A stretch of DNA of 43,414 nt, taken from positions 1 through 43,414 of the forward strand of contig CAMATX010000009.1 of the NCBI GenBank assembly GCA_945861345.1. Direction: 5' to 3'. The position numbers were made by a program, and so were the translations under genes. Position 1 is the first letter of the stretch. Each line of letters starts with the position of its first letter. Below are positions 9,701 through 17,199 of this stretch, piece after piece. Below the pieces are notes generated by a model that worked only from the letters and a program-made list of their open reading frames with translations, did not search any database and was not told the origin of the DNA. The stretch is from Comamonas sp. lk (GTDB taxonomy: Bacteria > Pseudomonadota > Gammaproteobacteria > Burkholderiales > Burkholderiaceae_C).

Positions 9701-10168
9701 CTATTTGCCGATGTCCAGGAGCACCTTGAGCTCGTCCTCAAGGTCTTTTTTGGGAATGTAGGCAATCGTTCCAGGCGTTTTAAGCACCACTTTGATGACA
9801 TCCGAGGTGGATGCAAATTGGCGTGGCGGTATGCCCATGCCGCTAAAGGACTGCCGAGCCCAATATGCGCGTACCTGGGCGGGCGACTTGCCCGTCACCC
9901 GGCTGTAAAAATCTATATAAAGTGGCGAGCCTTCCCGCAAGTCGAGCGGTTCGACGTGCGCGCCGGTAGGAAGCGAGGTCGCCTGTCTAAAGTAGATGCG
10001 TGCAACCTGCTCGGCACTTAGTTTGTCCGCCTCGATGTCGCGCCGGCCCACGACCACAAGCGTGCTGTGGTCGCTATTGGGCGACTGGGACATGCTCGAG
10101 GCCACAAAGCAAGCGCTCAGGCAGGCGAGAACGAGCTTTCTCGCGCCTGCCCTTTTAGAAGACCACAT
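9701..10168 (-). CDS. Short PstS-like periplasmic substrate-binding protein
   Basis: A 155-residue protein with a signal peptide (MWSSKRAGARKLVLACLSAC..., about 1-30) and one domain resembling part of PstS-type phosphate-binding proteins: STLVVVGRRDIEADKLSAEQVARIYFR, then YSRVTGKSPAQVRAYW and a C-terminal ...TPGTIAYIPKKDLED. Full PstS proteins are about twice as long, so this is the one-lobed variety often found beside sensors and porins rather than with an ABC permease; none is present here. A sensing or accessory role for the downstream phosphatase is inferred. The start is uncertain: ATG 10168 overlaps the porin gene by 14 bases, while ATG 10204 would add 12 residues ahead of the signal peptide. 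Confidence 0.78.
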   Translation of the reverse strand: MWSSKRAGARKLVLACLSACFVASSMSQSPNSDHSTLVVVGRRDIEADKLSAEQVARIYFRQATSLPTGAHVEPLDLREGSPLYIDFYSRVTGKSPAQVRAYWARQSFSGMGIPPRQFASTSDVIKVVLKTPGTIAYIPKKDLEDELKVLLDIGK

Positions 10169-11513
10169 CGAGGGCCACTGAAAACAGATTGACATTGTTG
10201 TCAAACGGTATGGCTCGGACCTTGAAGGCGCCAGTAAGTTGGGGGCTGGGCGTGCTGAGCAGGTCGTATTGCGCCTTGAGCGCCATGTTGTTTGCTAATT
10301 CCCATCGCGCACCCAGCGTGAACGATTGCATGGACGCATCGGTATACAGGGCTAAACGGTCTAGTCCGCCGCGCAGACCTGCGATGCCCGCATCGAGTTG
10401 CGCCAGTCCAGGTACGCCTGTGGGCGTGACTTGGCTGGTATCGCCCCGGGGTGTGGTCCGGTTCTTTTGCGAGACCGAGACATAGGGCGTGCCGTAGGCG
10501 GTTTCATAGGTCAAGGTGAGCTGCCAGGCATTGAGCTTGCCCAGCATTTCGGTGTTGAGATTCCAAGTGGCCCAATCGCACAAAACCGTAAGCTGTCCAA
10601 AATTGCTTGTAAACCCGAATCCGGTGTACTGTTGCGGTGCATGCAGGGCGTCGTAGAAGCTGTCCAAAACCCGGGCCTTGGCCACCAAACTTTGGGCAAT
10701 CGTCGGTACGCCAGCGTAGCTTGCAGCGGCGCGGGTCAGGCCATTGCTCAAAGCGGCGATACCGCTATTGAGCTCGGTGTTATTGCTTGAATCAATTCGG
10801 TAAGAGCCCAAGTTGGTGCGCGCCACGCGCACGGAGGTATTGCCCAGCGTGGTGCTCAAGGTAATACCAGTAATGTCATCTACGATAACGCTGGCCTGTT
10901 CGACCGCTGTGGCAGAAAACCATACGTGCTTGAAGCGGCCATTGCCGTAATAACCTTCTATAAGCACAGATCCCAGGGCCCAGGGCATACGCCACTGCAG
11001 ACTGGCGCCATCGAGATGGATGATTTGCGAGGGCGCTGCCCCGTAAAGCGGTAGGGGGCCACGAATCAGGGGGTTGGCGTAGCCGATTTCTTCGGCATAG
11101 GTATCTAAAAACAGGGGGGTGCGCATGCGCCCGCCGCGGGCACTGACGGTACCCAATCTGTGTTCAAGGTAGGCCATGCGCAAACTGGGCTGCAGGTCTT
11201 CGCCCGCCCGGGCCAAGGCCTGGACGGTCAATGAGGTATCCGGGCGCAATGCATAGTCCCATTGGAGCCCCAAAACCGAGTCCAGGTCAGCCGACAGGCC
11301 CTTGAAAGCTGGTTTGCTTTGTGCGCCGGAAAAGACCACGCCCGCATCTGGGTTGCTGTTACTGACCACGCCGAGGGTGGCAAAACCCGAAAAGCGCAGA
11401 TGGGAGGGTGCTGGGTCCGTGCCCATGGAGGTTTGGCTGTAGCTACTTACACCGTAGCCCAAGAGCAGGGCGCTGAGGGCGAAAGGCACGAAACGGGGAT
11501 GTTTTTGGTGCAT
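10155..11513 (-). CDS. Outer-membrane beta-barrel (porin-like) protein, uncharacterised
   Basis: A 452-residue protein with a signal peptide (MHQKHPRFVPFALSALLLGYGVSSYSQ). The mature chain has alternating polar and hydrophobic strands and ends in an aromatic residue (...LFSVALDVVF), the usual C-terminal signal for outer-membrane barrels handled by the BAM complex. Short conserved-looking stretches such as LRFSGFATLGVV and GRMRTPLFLDTYAEEIGYANP resemble proteins annotated as porins in other Proteobacteria, but I cannot name a substrate. It is the first gene of the five-gene minus-strand cluster and overlaps the PstS-like gene by 14 bases, suggesting translational coupling. Confidence 0.8.
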   Translation of the reverse strand: MHQKHPRFVPFALSALLLGYGVSSYSQTSMGTDPAPSHLRFSGFATLGVVSNSNPDAGVVFSGAQSKPAFKGLSADLDSVLGLQWDYALRPDTSLTVQALARAGEDLQPSLRMAYLEHRLGTVSARGGRMRTPLFLDTYAEEIGYANPLIRGPLPLYGAAPSQIIHLDGASLQWRMPWALGSVLIEGYYGNGRFKHVWFSATAVEQASVIVDDITGITLSTTLGNTSVRVARTNLGSYRIDSSNNTELNSGIAALSNGLTRAAASYAGVPTIAQSLVAKARVLDSFYDALHAPQQYTGFGFTSNFGQLTVLCDWATWNLNTEMLGKLNAWQLTLTYETAYGTPYVSVSQKNRTTPRGDTSQVTPTGVPGLAQLDAGIAGLRGGLDRLALYTDASMQSFTLGARWELANNMALKAQYDLLSTPSPQLTGAFKVRAIPFDNNVNLFSVALDVVF

Positions 11514-11540
11514 GGTTTCACTTCAGTTGCGTTGAAATTC

Positions 11541-11588
11541 GCAAATTTTAAATCAATATCAAAAAGAATATGAAAATATTGCAAATTT
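11541..11588. repeat. Direct repeat GCAAATTT, copies 40 bp apart, upstream of the porin cluster
   Basis: GCAAATTT occurs at 11541-11548 and again at 11581-11588, exactly 40 bases apart start to start, in the AT-rich stretch before the porin start at 11513. The spacing is close to four helical turns, which would put two operator half-sites on one face of the DNA. No known regulator motif was recognised. Function is inference only. Confidence 0.35.
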
Positions 11589-11690
11589 GTGTGCATCTGT
11601 GCCTGTGGCCGCCAAATCGGCGGTAAGCAAGCGCTTTCATGGCTGTTGCGCACACCAGTTTGCGTGCGCCGGGCAGGAGCCATGTATGGC

Positions 11691-11696
11691 TATAAT
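11691..11696 (+). promoter_or_regulatory. -10 box (TATAAT) of the tRNA-Met gene
   Basis: A perfect TATAAT ends 10 bases before the tRNA 5' end. No good -35 hexamer is found 16-18 bases upstream (the TTGCGT at 11660 is 25 bases away). The call rests on the -10 and its position. Confidence 0.55.
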
Positions 11697-11706
11697 CCGC
11701 GCCTTC

Positions 11707-11783
11707 GGTGATATAGCTCAGTTGGTTAGAGCGCAGCATTCATAATGCTGATGTCGGTGGTTCAAATCCACCTATCACCACCA
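11707..11783 (+). tRNA. tRNA-Met (anticodon CAT)
   Basis: A 77-base cloverleaf. Acceptor GGTGATA pairs with TATCACC; the D-stem is GCTC/GAGC; anticodon stem CAGCA/TGCTG encloses the loop TTCATAA (anticodon CAT); T-stem GGTGG/CCACC encloses TTCAAAT. CCA is encoded at 11781-11783. A paired G1-C72 end argues against the initiator tRNA, whose first pair is mismatched. CAT is also the gene-level anticodon of the lysidine-modified tRNA-Ile2, but the overall sequence looks more like elongator Met. Confidence 0.93.
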
Positions 11784-11792
11784 CATTGGTGA

Positions 11793-11818
11793 AAAAGGGC
11801 ACGGCAGTGCCCTTTTTT
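11793..11818 (+). terminator. Intrinsic terminator of the tRNA-Met gene
   Basis: AAAAGGGCAC, loop GGCA, GTGCCCTTTT and further T residues form a 10-bp stem with a U-tract, beginning 10 bases after the tRNA 3' end. It separates the tRNA from miaB, which starts 47 bases later. Confidence 0.88.
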
Positions 11819-11864
11819 CTTCTCCCTCAGCCTCTGGAAAACACCACGATCCGCTGGAAATACC

Positions 11865-13196
11865 ATGTCCAAAAAAGTCTTCATCAAAACTTTCGGCTGC
11901 CAAATGAACGAGTACGACTCGGACAAGATGGCCGACGTCTTAGGCGCCGCCGAAGGCTATGAAAAAACCGCCGTCCTCGAGGAGGCGGACCTGATTTTGT
12001 TCAATACTTGCTCGGTGCGGGAGAAAGCCCAGGAAAAGGTTTTCTCGGACCTCGGCCGGGCGCGTCAGCGCAAGAAAAAAGGCGCGCAAATTGGTGTGGG
12101 CGGATGCGTGGCCAGCCAGGAAGGGGCGAGCATCATCGCCCGTGCGCCCTATGTGGACGTGGTGTTTGGCCCCCAAACCCTGCACCGCCTGCCCGACATG
12201 CTGCGCCAGCGGCAAGTGCAAAACCGCCCCCAGGTGGATATCAGCTTTCCGGAAATCGAGAAATTTGACCATTTGCCACCGGCCAAGGTCGAGGGTGCTT
12301 CGGCCTTTGTGAGCGTGATGGAGGGCTGTTCCAAATACTGCAGCTACTGCGTGGTGCCCTACACGCGGGGCGAAGAAATTAACCGCCCGTTTGAGGATGT
12401 GCTGGTCGAGGTAGCCGGACTGGCCGACCAGGGCGTCAAAGAAATTACGCTGCTGGGCCAGAACGTCAACGCCTACCGCGCCCCGATGGGCCAGAGCGGC
12501 GAGATGGCCGACTTTGCAACCTTGCTCGAGTACGTTTGCGACATCCCCGGTATCGAGCGTTTGCGCTACACCACCAGCCACCCCAATGAATTCACGCCGG
12601 CATTGATCGCGGCGTATGACAAGCTGCCCAAGCTGGTCAGCCATTTGCATTTGCCGGTGCAGCATGGTTCAGACCGCATCCTGATGGCCATGAAGCGCGG
12701 CTACACCGCCATGGAATACAAGAGCACGGTGCGTAAATTGCGCGCCATCCGGCCCGACTTGGCGCTAAGCAGTGATTTCATCGTCGGCTTTCCGGGCGAG
12801 ACCGAGGACGATTTCGCCAAGATGATGCGCCTCATTGAAGATTTGCAGTTCGACAACAGCTTTAGCTTTATCTTCAGCCCGCGGCCGGGCACGCCGGCGG
12901 CCAATTTGGCCGATGACACGCCCCACGAAGTCAAGCTGGGACGCTTGCAGCATTTGCAGGCCGAAATCAACGCCAGCATTGCGCGCATCAGCGAGAGCCG
13001 GCTCGGCACGGTGCAGCGCATCCTGGTCGAGGGGCCGTCCAAGCGCGACGGCACCGAGCTGATGGGCCGCACTGAGTGCAACCGGGTGGTCAACTTTGCC
13101 GGCCCAGCGCGCCTGATCGGTCAGTTGATTGGTGTCCGAATTACCGAAACGCGCACCTACTCGTTGCGCGGCGAGGCCGTGGTGGCGGGGGACTGA
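11865..13196 (+). CDS. miaB: tRNA-2-methylthio-N6-dimethylallyladenosine synthase MiaB
   Basis: A 443-residue methylthiotransferase. The N-terminal UPF0004 domain has the three cysteines that hold the auxiliary 4Fe-4S cluster (C12 in [13 protein letters not shown]49 in [12 protein letters not shown]81 in GVGGCVASQ). The radical-SAM motif is C155-xxx-C159-xx-C162 in [13 protein letters not shown]. The C-terminal ~65 residues are the TRAM RNA-binding domain. It adds a methylthio group to i6A37 of tRNAs reading UNN codons, using two S-adenosylmethionines. The length matches the family. The lipocalin gene starts 4 bases after its stop. Confidence 0.97.
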   Translation: MSKKVFIKTFGCQMNEYDSDKMADVLGAAEGYEKTAVLEEADLILFNTCSVREKAQEKVFSDLGRARQRKKKGAQIGVGGCVASQEGASIIARAPYVDVVFGPQTLHRLPDMLRQRQVQNRPQVDISFPEIEKFDHLPPAKVEGASAFVSVMEGCSKYCSYCVVPYTRGEEINRPFEDVLVEVAGLADQGVKEITLLGQNVNAYRAPMGQSGEMADFATLLEYVCDIPGIERLRYTTSHPNEFTPALIAAYDKLPKLVSHLHLPVQHGSDRILMAMKRGYTAMEYKSTVRKLRAIRPDLALSSDFIVGFPGETEDDFAKMMRLIEDLQFDNSFSFIFSPRPGTPAANLADDTPHEVKLGRLQHLQAEINASIARISESRLGTVQRILVEGPSKRDGTELMGRTECNRVVNFAGPARLIGQLIGVRITETRTYSLRGEAVVAGD

Positions 13197-13200
13197 AGCC

Positions 13201-13740
13201 ATGACCGCCTTGAAAATCTGGCTTGTATGCGGACTTCTGGCGTTCACCGGCGCGCTGCACGCCGCCGAGCCACTATCCACCGTCGCGTCGCTGGACGTAC
13301 CGCGCTACATGGGTACCTGGTACGAGATTGCCAAATTTCCCAATTGGTTCCAGAAAAAATGCGTCAGCAACACCCGCGCCAACTATGGGTTGCGCAGCGA
13401 CGGCACCGTGCAGGTGACCAACCGCTGCAAAACGGCCTCGGGCGAAATCGACGAGGCCGTTGGCGCGGCACGCCAGATGGGGCCAGCTACTTCGCCCAAG
13501 TTACAGGTGCGCTTTGCGCCGGCCTGGTTGTCGCTGATTCCTGCGGTGTGGGGCGACTACTGGGTGGTCGTGCTCGAGGACAACTACCAGTGGGTGGCGG
13601 TGAGCGAGCCCAGCCGCCAGTTTTTGTGGATTTTGTCGCGCACCCCCCGCATGGAGCCCAAGGCCTACGCCGACTTGCTCCTGCGCCTGGCTGCTTTGGG
13701 CCTGGACGTGCAAAAGCTCGAAGTCACTGTGCAGGACTGA
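13201..13740 (+). CDS. Lipocalin family protein (Blc-like), secreted
   Basis: A 179-residue protein with a cleavable signal peptide (MTALKIWLVCGLLAFTGALHAA) and the lipocalin signature GTWYEIAKFPNWFQKKC in the first strand, then the NRC and WILSRTP blocks seen in bacterial lipocalins. Blc of E. coli is an outer-membrane lipoprotein that binds lysophospholipids. Here no lipobox cysteine sits at the cleavage site, so a soluble periplasmic protein is more likely. An upstream in-frame start inside miaB would bury the signal peptide, so ATG 13201 is used. It probably shares the miaB transcript. Confidence 0.92.
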   Translation: MTALKIWLVCGLLAFTGALHAAEPLSTVASLDVPRYMGTWYEIAKFPNWFQKKCVSNTRANYGLRSDGTVQVTNRCKTASGEIDEAVGAARQMGPATSPKLQVRFAPAWLSLIPAVWGDYWVVVLEDNYQWVAVSEPSRQFLWILSRTPRMEPKAYADLLLRLAALGLDVQKLEVTVQD

Positions 13741-13755
13741 GCGCTTTGCCCGTGC

Positions 13756-15120
13756 CTAAAACGGCATTTTGGGCATGCCTTTCATGCCGCCCAGGCGTTT
13801 CATCATTTTCATCATGCCGCCACCGCTCATTTTCTTCATCATGTCCTGCATTTGCTCAAACTCTTTGAGCATACGGTTGACTTCCTGCACCTGAACGCCA
13901 GCGCCCGAGGCAATGCGCCGCTTGCGCGTAGCCTTGATCAGGTCGGGTTTGCGCCGCTCCAAGGGCGTCATGCTGTGGATGATGCCTTCTTTGCGGCGAA
14001 TGTCTTTCTCGGCCTTGTCCATATCAAGTTGGCCCGCCTTGGCTGCCATGGCGGCGGGCAATTTGTCCATCAGGCTGGACAGGCCGCCCATTTGTTTCAT
14101 TTGCTGAATTTGGGCCAGAAAATCATTGAGGTCAAAACCAGCGCCGCTCTTGACCTTGGCGGCCAGCTTTTGCGCCGCCTCGACATTTACGCCGGCGGTG
14201 ACTTGCTCGACCAAAGCGACGATATCGCCCATGCCCAAAATCCGCCCGGCGTGGCGCTCGGCGTCAAACACCTCCAGACCGTCAATTTTCTCGCTGGTGC
14301 CGGCAAATTTGATCGGCGCGCCCGTAATCTGGCGTACCGACAAGGCCGCACCGCCGCGCGCGTCACCATCGATTTTGGTCAGGATGATGCCGGTCAGCGG
14401 CAGCGCTTCTTTGAAGGCCTTGGCGGTATTGATCGCGTCCTGGCCCTGCATGGCGTCGACCACAAACAAGGTCTCAATCGGTTGCAAGGCGGCGTGCAGG
14501 GCTTTGATTTCGGCCATCAAAGCCTCGTCAATGGCTAAGCGGCCGGCGGTGTCGACCAGCAGCACGTCAAAAAAGTGGCGTTTGGCATAGTCCAGCGCTG
14601 CGCGCGCAATGTCCACGGGTCGCTGGTCCGGGCTGCTGGGGAAAAACTCGGCGCCGGCCTGCGCCGTGACGGTCTTGAGCTGCTCGATGGCGGCGGGCCG
14701 GTACACGTCGCCCGAGACGGTCAGCACTTTCTTTTTGCGCTTGTCGATCAGGTGCTTGGCCAGCTTGGCGGTGGTAGTGGTTTTACCCGCGCCCTGCAAG
14801 CCGGCCATCAGGATCACGGCGGGCGGTTGCACGGCCAGGTTGATGTCACTCACGCCCTGGCCCATGGTGGCGGCCAGCTCCTGGTTGACGATGGAGACCA
14901 GCACCTGGCCCGGTTGCAAAGAGCCCAACACTTCCTGGCCCAGTGCCTTTTCTTTGACGCGGGCAATAAAGTCGCGCACCACCGGCAGGGCGACGTCGGC
15001 CTCGAGCATGGCCATGCGCACCTCGCGCAGCATGTCGCTGATGTTGTCTTCGGTGATACGGGACTGGCCGCGCAAGGTTTTGACCAGGCGGGACAGTTTG
15101 TCGGTGAGGGCGGAGGCCAT
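13756..15120 (-). CDS. ffh: Signal recognition particle protein Ffh (SRP54)
   Basis: A 454-residue SRP GTPase. The N domain is helical. The G domain has the P-loop GLQGAGKTTT (107-116), DTAGR and the TKIDGDARGG box. The C-terminal M domain is methionine-rich (FEQMQDMMKKMSGGGMM) and binds 4.5S RNA and signal sequences. With FtsY it targets nascent inner-membrane proteins to SecYEG. Length and order are typical. It converges on the lipocalin gene with a 15-base gap and is divergent from the ccsA-like gene, 66 bases away, an arrangement common in Proteobacteria. Confidence 0.98.
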   Translation of the reverse strand: MASALTDKLSRLVKTLRGQSRITEDNISDMLREVRMAMLEADVALPVVRDFIARVKEKALGQEVLGSLQPGQVLVSIVNQELAATMGQGVSDINLAVQPPAVILMAGLQGAGKTTTTAKLAKHLIDKRKKKVLTVSGDVYRPAAIEQLKTVTAQAGAEFFPSSPDQRPVDIARAALDYAKRHFFDVLLVDTAGRLAIDEALMAEIKALHAALQPIETLFVVDAMQGQDAINTAKAFKEALPLTGIILTKIDGDARGGAALSVRQITGAPIKFAGTSEKIDGLEVFDAERHAGRILGMGDIVALVEQVTAGVNVEAAQKLAAKVKSGAGFDLNDFLAQIQQMKQMGGLSSLMDKLPAAMAAKAGQLDMDKAEKDIRRKEGIIHSMTPLERRKPDLIKATRKRRIASGAGVQVQEVNRMLKEFEQMQDMMKKMSGGGMMKMMKRLGGMKGMPKMPF

Positions 15121-15186
15121 AGGGGTCCAGTGTGGGGGTGTGCGGCAGGGGACGCCGTCTTGCAGACAAAGGGCTAAACTCTGCCC

Positions 15187-15990
15187 ATGATTTTAGACAG
15201 TGCCTCATCCTGGAGCCTGCTCTTGAGCGGAGTGGCGGTTTTTGCCTATCTGTGGCCTGCGCTGCGCGCGCGCCACCTGGGCGCCATGGCAACCCGTATC
15301 TGGGTGGGCGTGGCCTGGCTGGCCCATGGCGCCACGCTGGCGCTGAGCTTTATGGACACACCGGTGCGTTTTGGCTTTGCGCCCGCGTTGTCGGTCACCG
15401 CCTGGCTGATTGCGACCAGCTACGCGGTGGAAAGCCATGTTTTCCCCCAGTTGCCCGCGCGTTGGGCCCTGAGCGCCATGGGCGCGGCCACGCTGGTGCT
15501 GGCCTGGATGTTTCCGGGCAAGGCCTTGCCAGTGACCGCCTCGGTCTGGTTGCCTGTGCATCTGGCGGTGGCGATTTCCTGCTACGGGCTTTTCGGCGTG
15601 GCGGTGGTGCACGCCTGGTTTATGACCCGCGCCGAGGCGCGCATGCGCCAGGGCTTTGATACGCATAGCGGCCTGCCGCTGCTTACTTTGGAGCGGCTGA
15701 CCTACCGCTTTGTGGCCGCCGGTTTTGTGCTGCTGAGCGCTACCTTGGTCGTAGGCTATTGGTTTGGCGACTTGGTTTACGGCAACGACCATGCCTGGCG
15801 CTGGGACCATAAAACCGTGTTTTCGATGTTGGCCTGGCTGACTTTTGCCACATTGCTACTGGGCCGAGCGCGCTTTGGTTGGCGCGGACGTCGGGCGGTC
15901 GGTGTTTTGTATACCGGCGCGGTGTTCTTGTTTTTGGCCTACGTGGGCTCACGCTTCGTGATAGAGGTCATTTTGGGTCGCAGTGCATGA
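15187..15990 (+). CDS. CcsA/YpjD-like inner-membrane protein (cytochrome c assembly family)
   Basis: A 267-residue integral membrane protein with about eight hydrophobic segments and no globular domain. The segment order and the WRWDHKTVFSMLAW motif fit the CcsA/YpjD family (Pfam cytochrome C assembly), and divergent pairing with ffh is usual for this gene. Some relatives handle haem; the YpjD branch has no proven function, so a haem role here is only family inference. The small zinc-binding protein gene overlaps its stop by four bases (ATGA), implying coupled translation. Confidence 0.85.
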   Translation: MILDSASSWSLLLSGVAVFAYLWPALRARHLGAMATRIWVGVAWLAHGATLALSFMDTPVRFGFAPALSVTAWLIATSYAVESHVFPQLPARWALSAMGAATLVLAWMFPGKALPVTASVWLPVHLAVAISCYGLFGVAVVHAWFMTRAEARMRQGFDTHSGLPLLTLERLTYRFVAAGFVLLSATLVVGYWFGDLVYGNDHAWRWDHKTVFSMLAWLTFATLLLGRARFGWRGRRAVGVLYTGAVFLFLAYVGSRFVIEVILGRSA

Positions 15991-16205
15991 GGTATTTGCT
16001 GCTTCTGTTGGTGGCTTTGCTGATAGTCTGGCAGTGGCGCACCGCGCGGTCCTCCCGCAGCGACCGGCAAGCCCCACGCGCCGACGAGCCCATCGAGATG
16101 GTCGCCTGCGCTTTTTGCGGCCTGCACCTGGCCAAGAAAGACGCTGTGACAGGTGGGCGGGGGTTTTATTGCAGCGCAGCGCACCAGCGCAGCCATGAAA
16201 CCTGA
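15987..16205 (+). CDS. Small membrane-anchored zinc-ribbon protein (PP0621 family)
   Basis: A 72-residue protein with one N-terminal membrane anchor (MRYLLLLLVALLIVWQW) and a C-terminal Cys/His cluster: C-x2-C in ACAFCGLHL, then FYCSAAHQRSH, a likely zinc site. It matches the short proteins annotated as PP0621 family that follow the ccsA-like gene in many Beta- and Gammaproteobacteria. Function unknown. Its start overlaps the ccsA-like stop and its 3' end overlaps the start of ampD by 11 bases, so the three genes form one operon. Confidence 0.85.
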   Translation: MRYLLLLLVALLIVWQWRTARSSRSDRQAPRADEPIEMVACAFCGLHLAKKDAVTGGRGFYCSAAHQRSHET

Positions 16206-16782
16206 ATCCCGCGTGCCCGCGAGCCCGGCGCCTTGGGCGGGCGGCTGGAACCCACAGGCAAGCCGGCTTGACTCTCCCAACTTTGGCCGGCGACCGACCG
16301 CAGCGGTGGTTGACCTGGTTGTGGTGCATTCGATCAGCCTGCCGCCTGGCCAATTTGGCGGCGACGAGGTGCAAGCGCTGTTCACCAACCGCCTGGATTG
16401 GGAGGCCCACCCATTTTTTCAAACGATTCGCGGCCTAGAGGTGTCATGCCATTTCTATATCCGGCGCGACGGCAGCCTCTGGCAGTTCGTAAGCTGCGAT
16501 GACCGCGCCTGGCATGCCGGCATTTCCACTTACCGAGGCCGGGACAATTGCAATGACGACTCCATTGGCATAGAACTGGAAGGCGTGGAGGGCGATGTTT
16601 TTGAAGCTGCGCAATACGCCACACTCCATACCTTGCTGGCACAGATCGCGGCGCATTACCCCATTCGCTACTTGGCGGGGCATAGCGATATTGCTCCCGG
16701 TCGCAAAAATGACCCCGGAACCGGTTTCGATTGGTCTGAAGTGACAGCAATTGCACGTTTGTTCCAGATTGCCACACCTTAA
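16195..16782 (+). CDS. ampD: 1,6-anhydro-N-acetylmuramyl-L-alanine amidase AmpD
   Basis: A 195-residue cytosolic zinc amidase of the amidase_2 family. The ligands are visible as H45 (VVVHSIS), H163 (AGHSDIAPGRK) and D173 (KNDPGTGFDW). It cuts the muramic acid-L-Ala bond of anhydro-muropeptides during murein recycling, which also controls inducible AmpC in species that have AmpR; no ampR or ampC is in the window. Downstream, mpl (25922) encodes the ligase that reuses the released tripeptide. The start is ATG 16195, inside the PP0621-family gene. Confidence 0.95.
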   Translation: MKPESRVPASPAPWAGGWNPQASRLDSPNFGRRPTAAVVDLVVVHSISLPPGQFGGDEVQALFTNRLDWEAHPFFQTIRGLEVSCHFYIRRDGSLWQFVSCDDRAWHAGISTYRGRDNCNDDSIGIELEGVEGDVFEAAQYATLHTLLAQIAAHYPIRYLAGHSDIAPGRKNDPGTGFDWSEVTAIARLFQIATP

Positions 16783-17011
16783 ATTAAAAAATTTATTTAT
16801 TTTGTGATCTCAATGCGGGGTCCCCAAAACGGTGCGGGTCAGGTCGGCAAAAAAATACCAAGGTCTGGGTTGCACGAATTCTCGAGCGCGCGGGTGCACC
16901 AGGTCCTCGTACCGCTACGAATCTACGGGGTTTTTGCCCTCAATCGCCCATCCGTCAAGGCTTTGCGGCGAACATTTCACACATGACAAACTGCGCGCTC
17001 GCAGGCCATCC

Positions 17012-17050
17012 AATAAGTGACGATTGGCCGACATGGGATTTTCACTTATT
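17012..17050. repeat. Inverted repeat AATAAGTGA-N21-TCACTTATT upstream of the NrdR boxes
   Basis: The arms at 17012-17020 and 17042-17050 are perfect 9-bp complements, 30 bases apart centre to centre, close to three helical turns. A second small dyad, CCAAT (17010-17014) with ATTGG (17023-17027), overlaps the left arm. The right arm ends 9 bases before NrdR box 1. Without a U-tract it is not a terminator; a binding site for an unknown regulator is possible. Confidence 0.45.
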
Positions 17051-17059
17051 TGGGCCGGT

Positions 17060-17107
17060 ACACTACCTGTAGTGGCTTGCGCATAGTAGGCACACCAGAT
17101 ATAGTGT
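17060..17107. promoter_or_regulatory. Tandem NrdR boxes of nrdAB
   Basis: Box 1 is ACACTACCTGTAGTGG (17060-17075) and box 2 is ACACCAGATATAGTGT (17092-17107). Against an idealised NrdR palindrome ACACTATATATAGTGT they match at 12 and 14 of 16 positions. Their centres are 32 bases apart, three helical turns, the spacing NrdR sites usually show. NrdR is an ATP-cone repressor that senses dATP/ATP and shuts off ribonucleotide reductase genes; nrdR itself is not in this window. Confidence 0.82.
17077..17105 (+). promoter_or_regulatory. Candidate nrdA promoter overlapping NrdR box 2
   Basis: A -35-like TTGCGC (17077-17082) is followed after 17 bases by a -10-like TATAGT (17100-17105). The -10 lies inside NrdR box 2 and the -35 just after box 1, so bound NrdR would block RNA polymerase. 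The -35 matches the consensus only in TTG, so confidence is moderate. Confidence 0.5.
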
Positions 17108-17199
17108 CAACAGGCCTGACTGAAGATTCTCATCTTCCCGCCTCGTTGGCATATTTATAGCGGACTTCGTTGAATAATTTCGTACCTCATAAGCACACC

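Larger units (their letters stand above)
16783..17199. other. 417-base intergenic regulatory region before nrdA
   Basis: There is no convincing gene here. The first ~20 bases after ampD are AT-rich without a hairpin. The middle (about 16830-17000) shows nothing I can assign. The last 190 bases hold a 9-bp inverted repeat (17012-17050), two NrdR-like boxes (17060-17107) and a candidate promoter, each listed separately. A short in-frame TTG extension of nrdA (17170) is possible but not favoured. Confidence 0.6.

Noticed and set aside
11545-11575. Fur-box-like AT-rich sequence upstream of the porin gene
   Set aside because: Only about 11 of 19 positions match the Fur consensus by eye and the region is AT-rich throughout, so the match is not informative.
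11707-13196. Functional link between tRNA-Met and the adjacent miaB
   Set aside because: MiaB acts on A37 of tRNAs that read UNN codons, which excludes tRNA-Met; a terminator separates the two genes.
13201-13266. Lipocalin as a lipoprotein like E. coli Blc
   Set aside because: The signal peptide has a cysteine in its core (LVCGLL) but no lipobox at the cleavage site; ordinary cleavage after ALHAA fits better.
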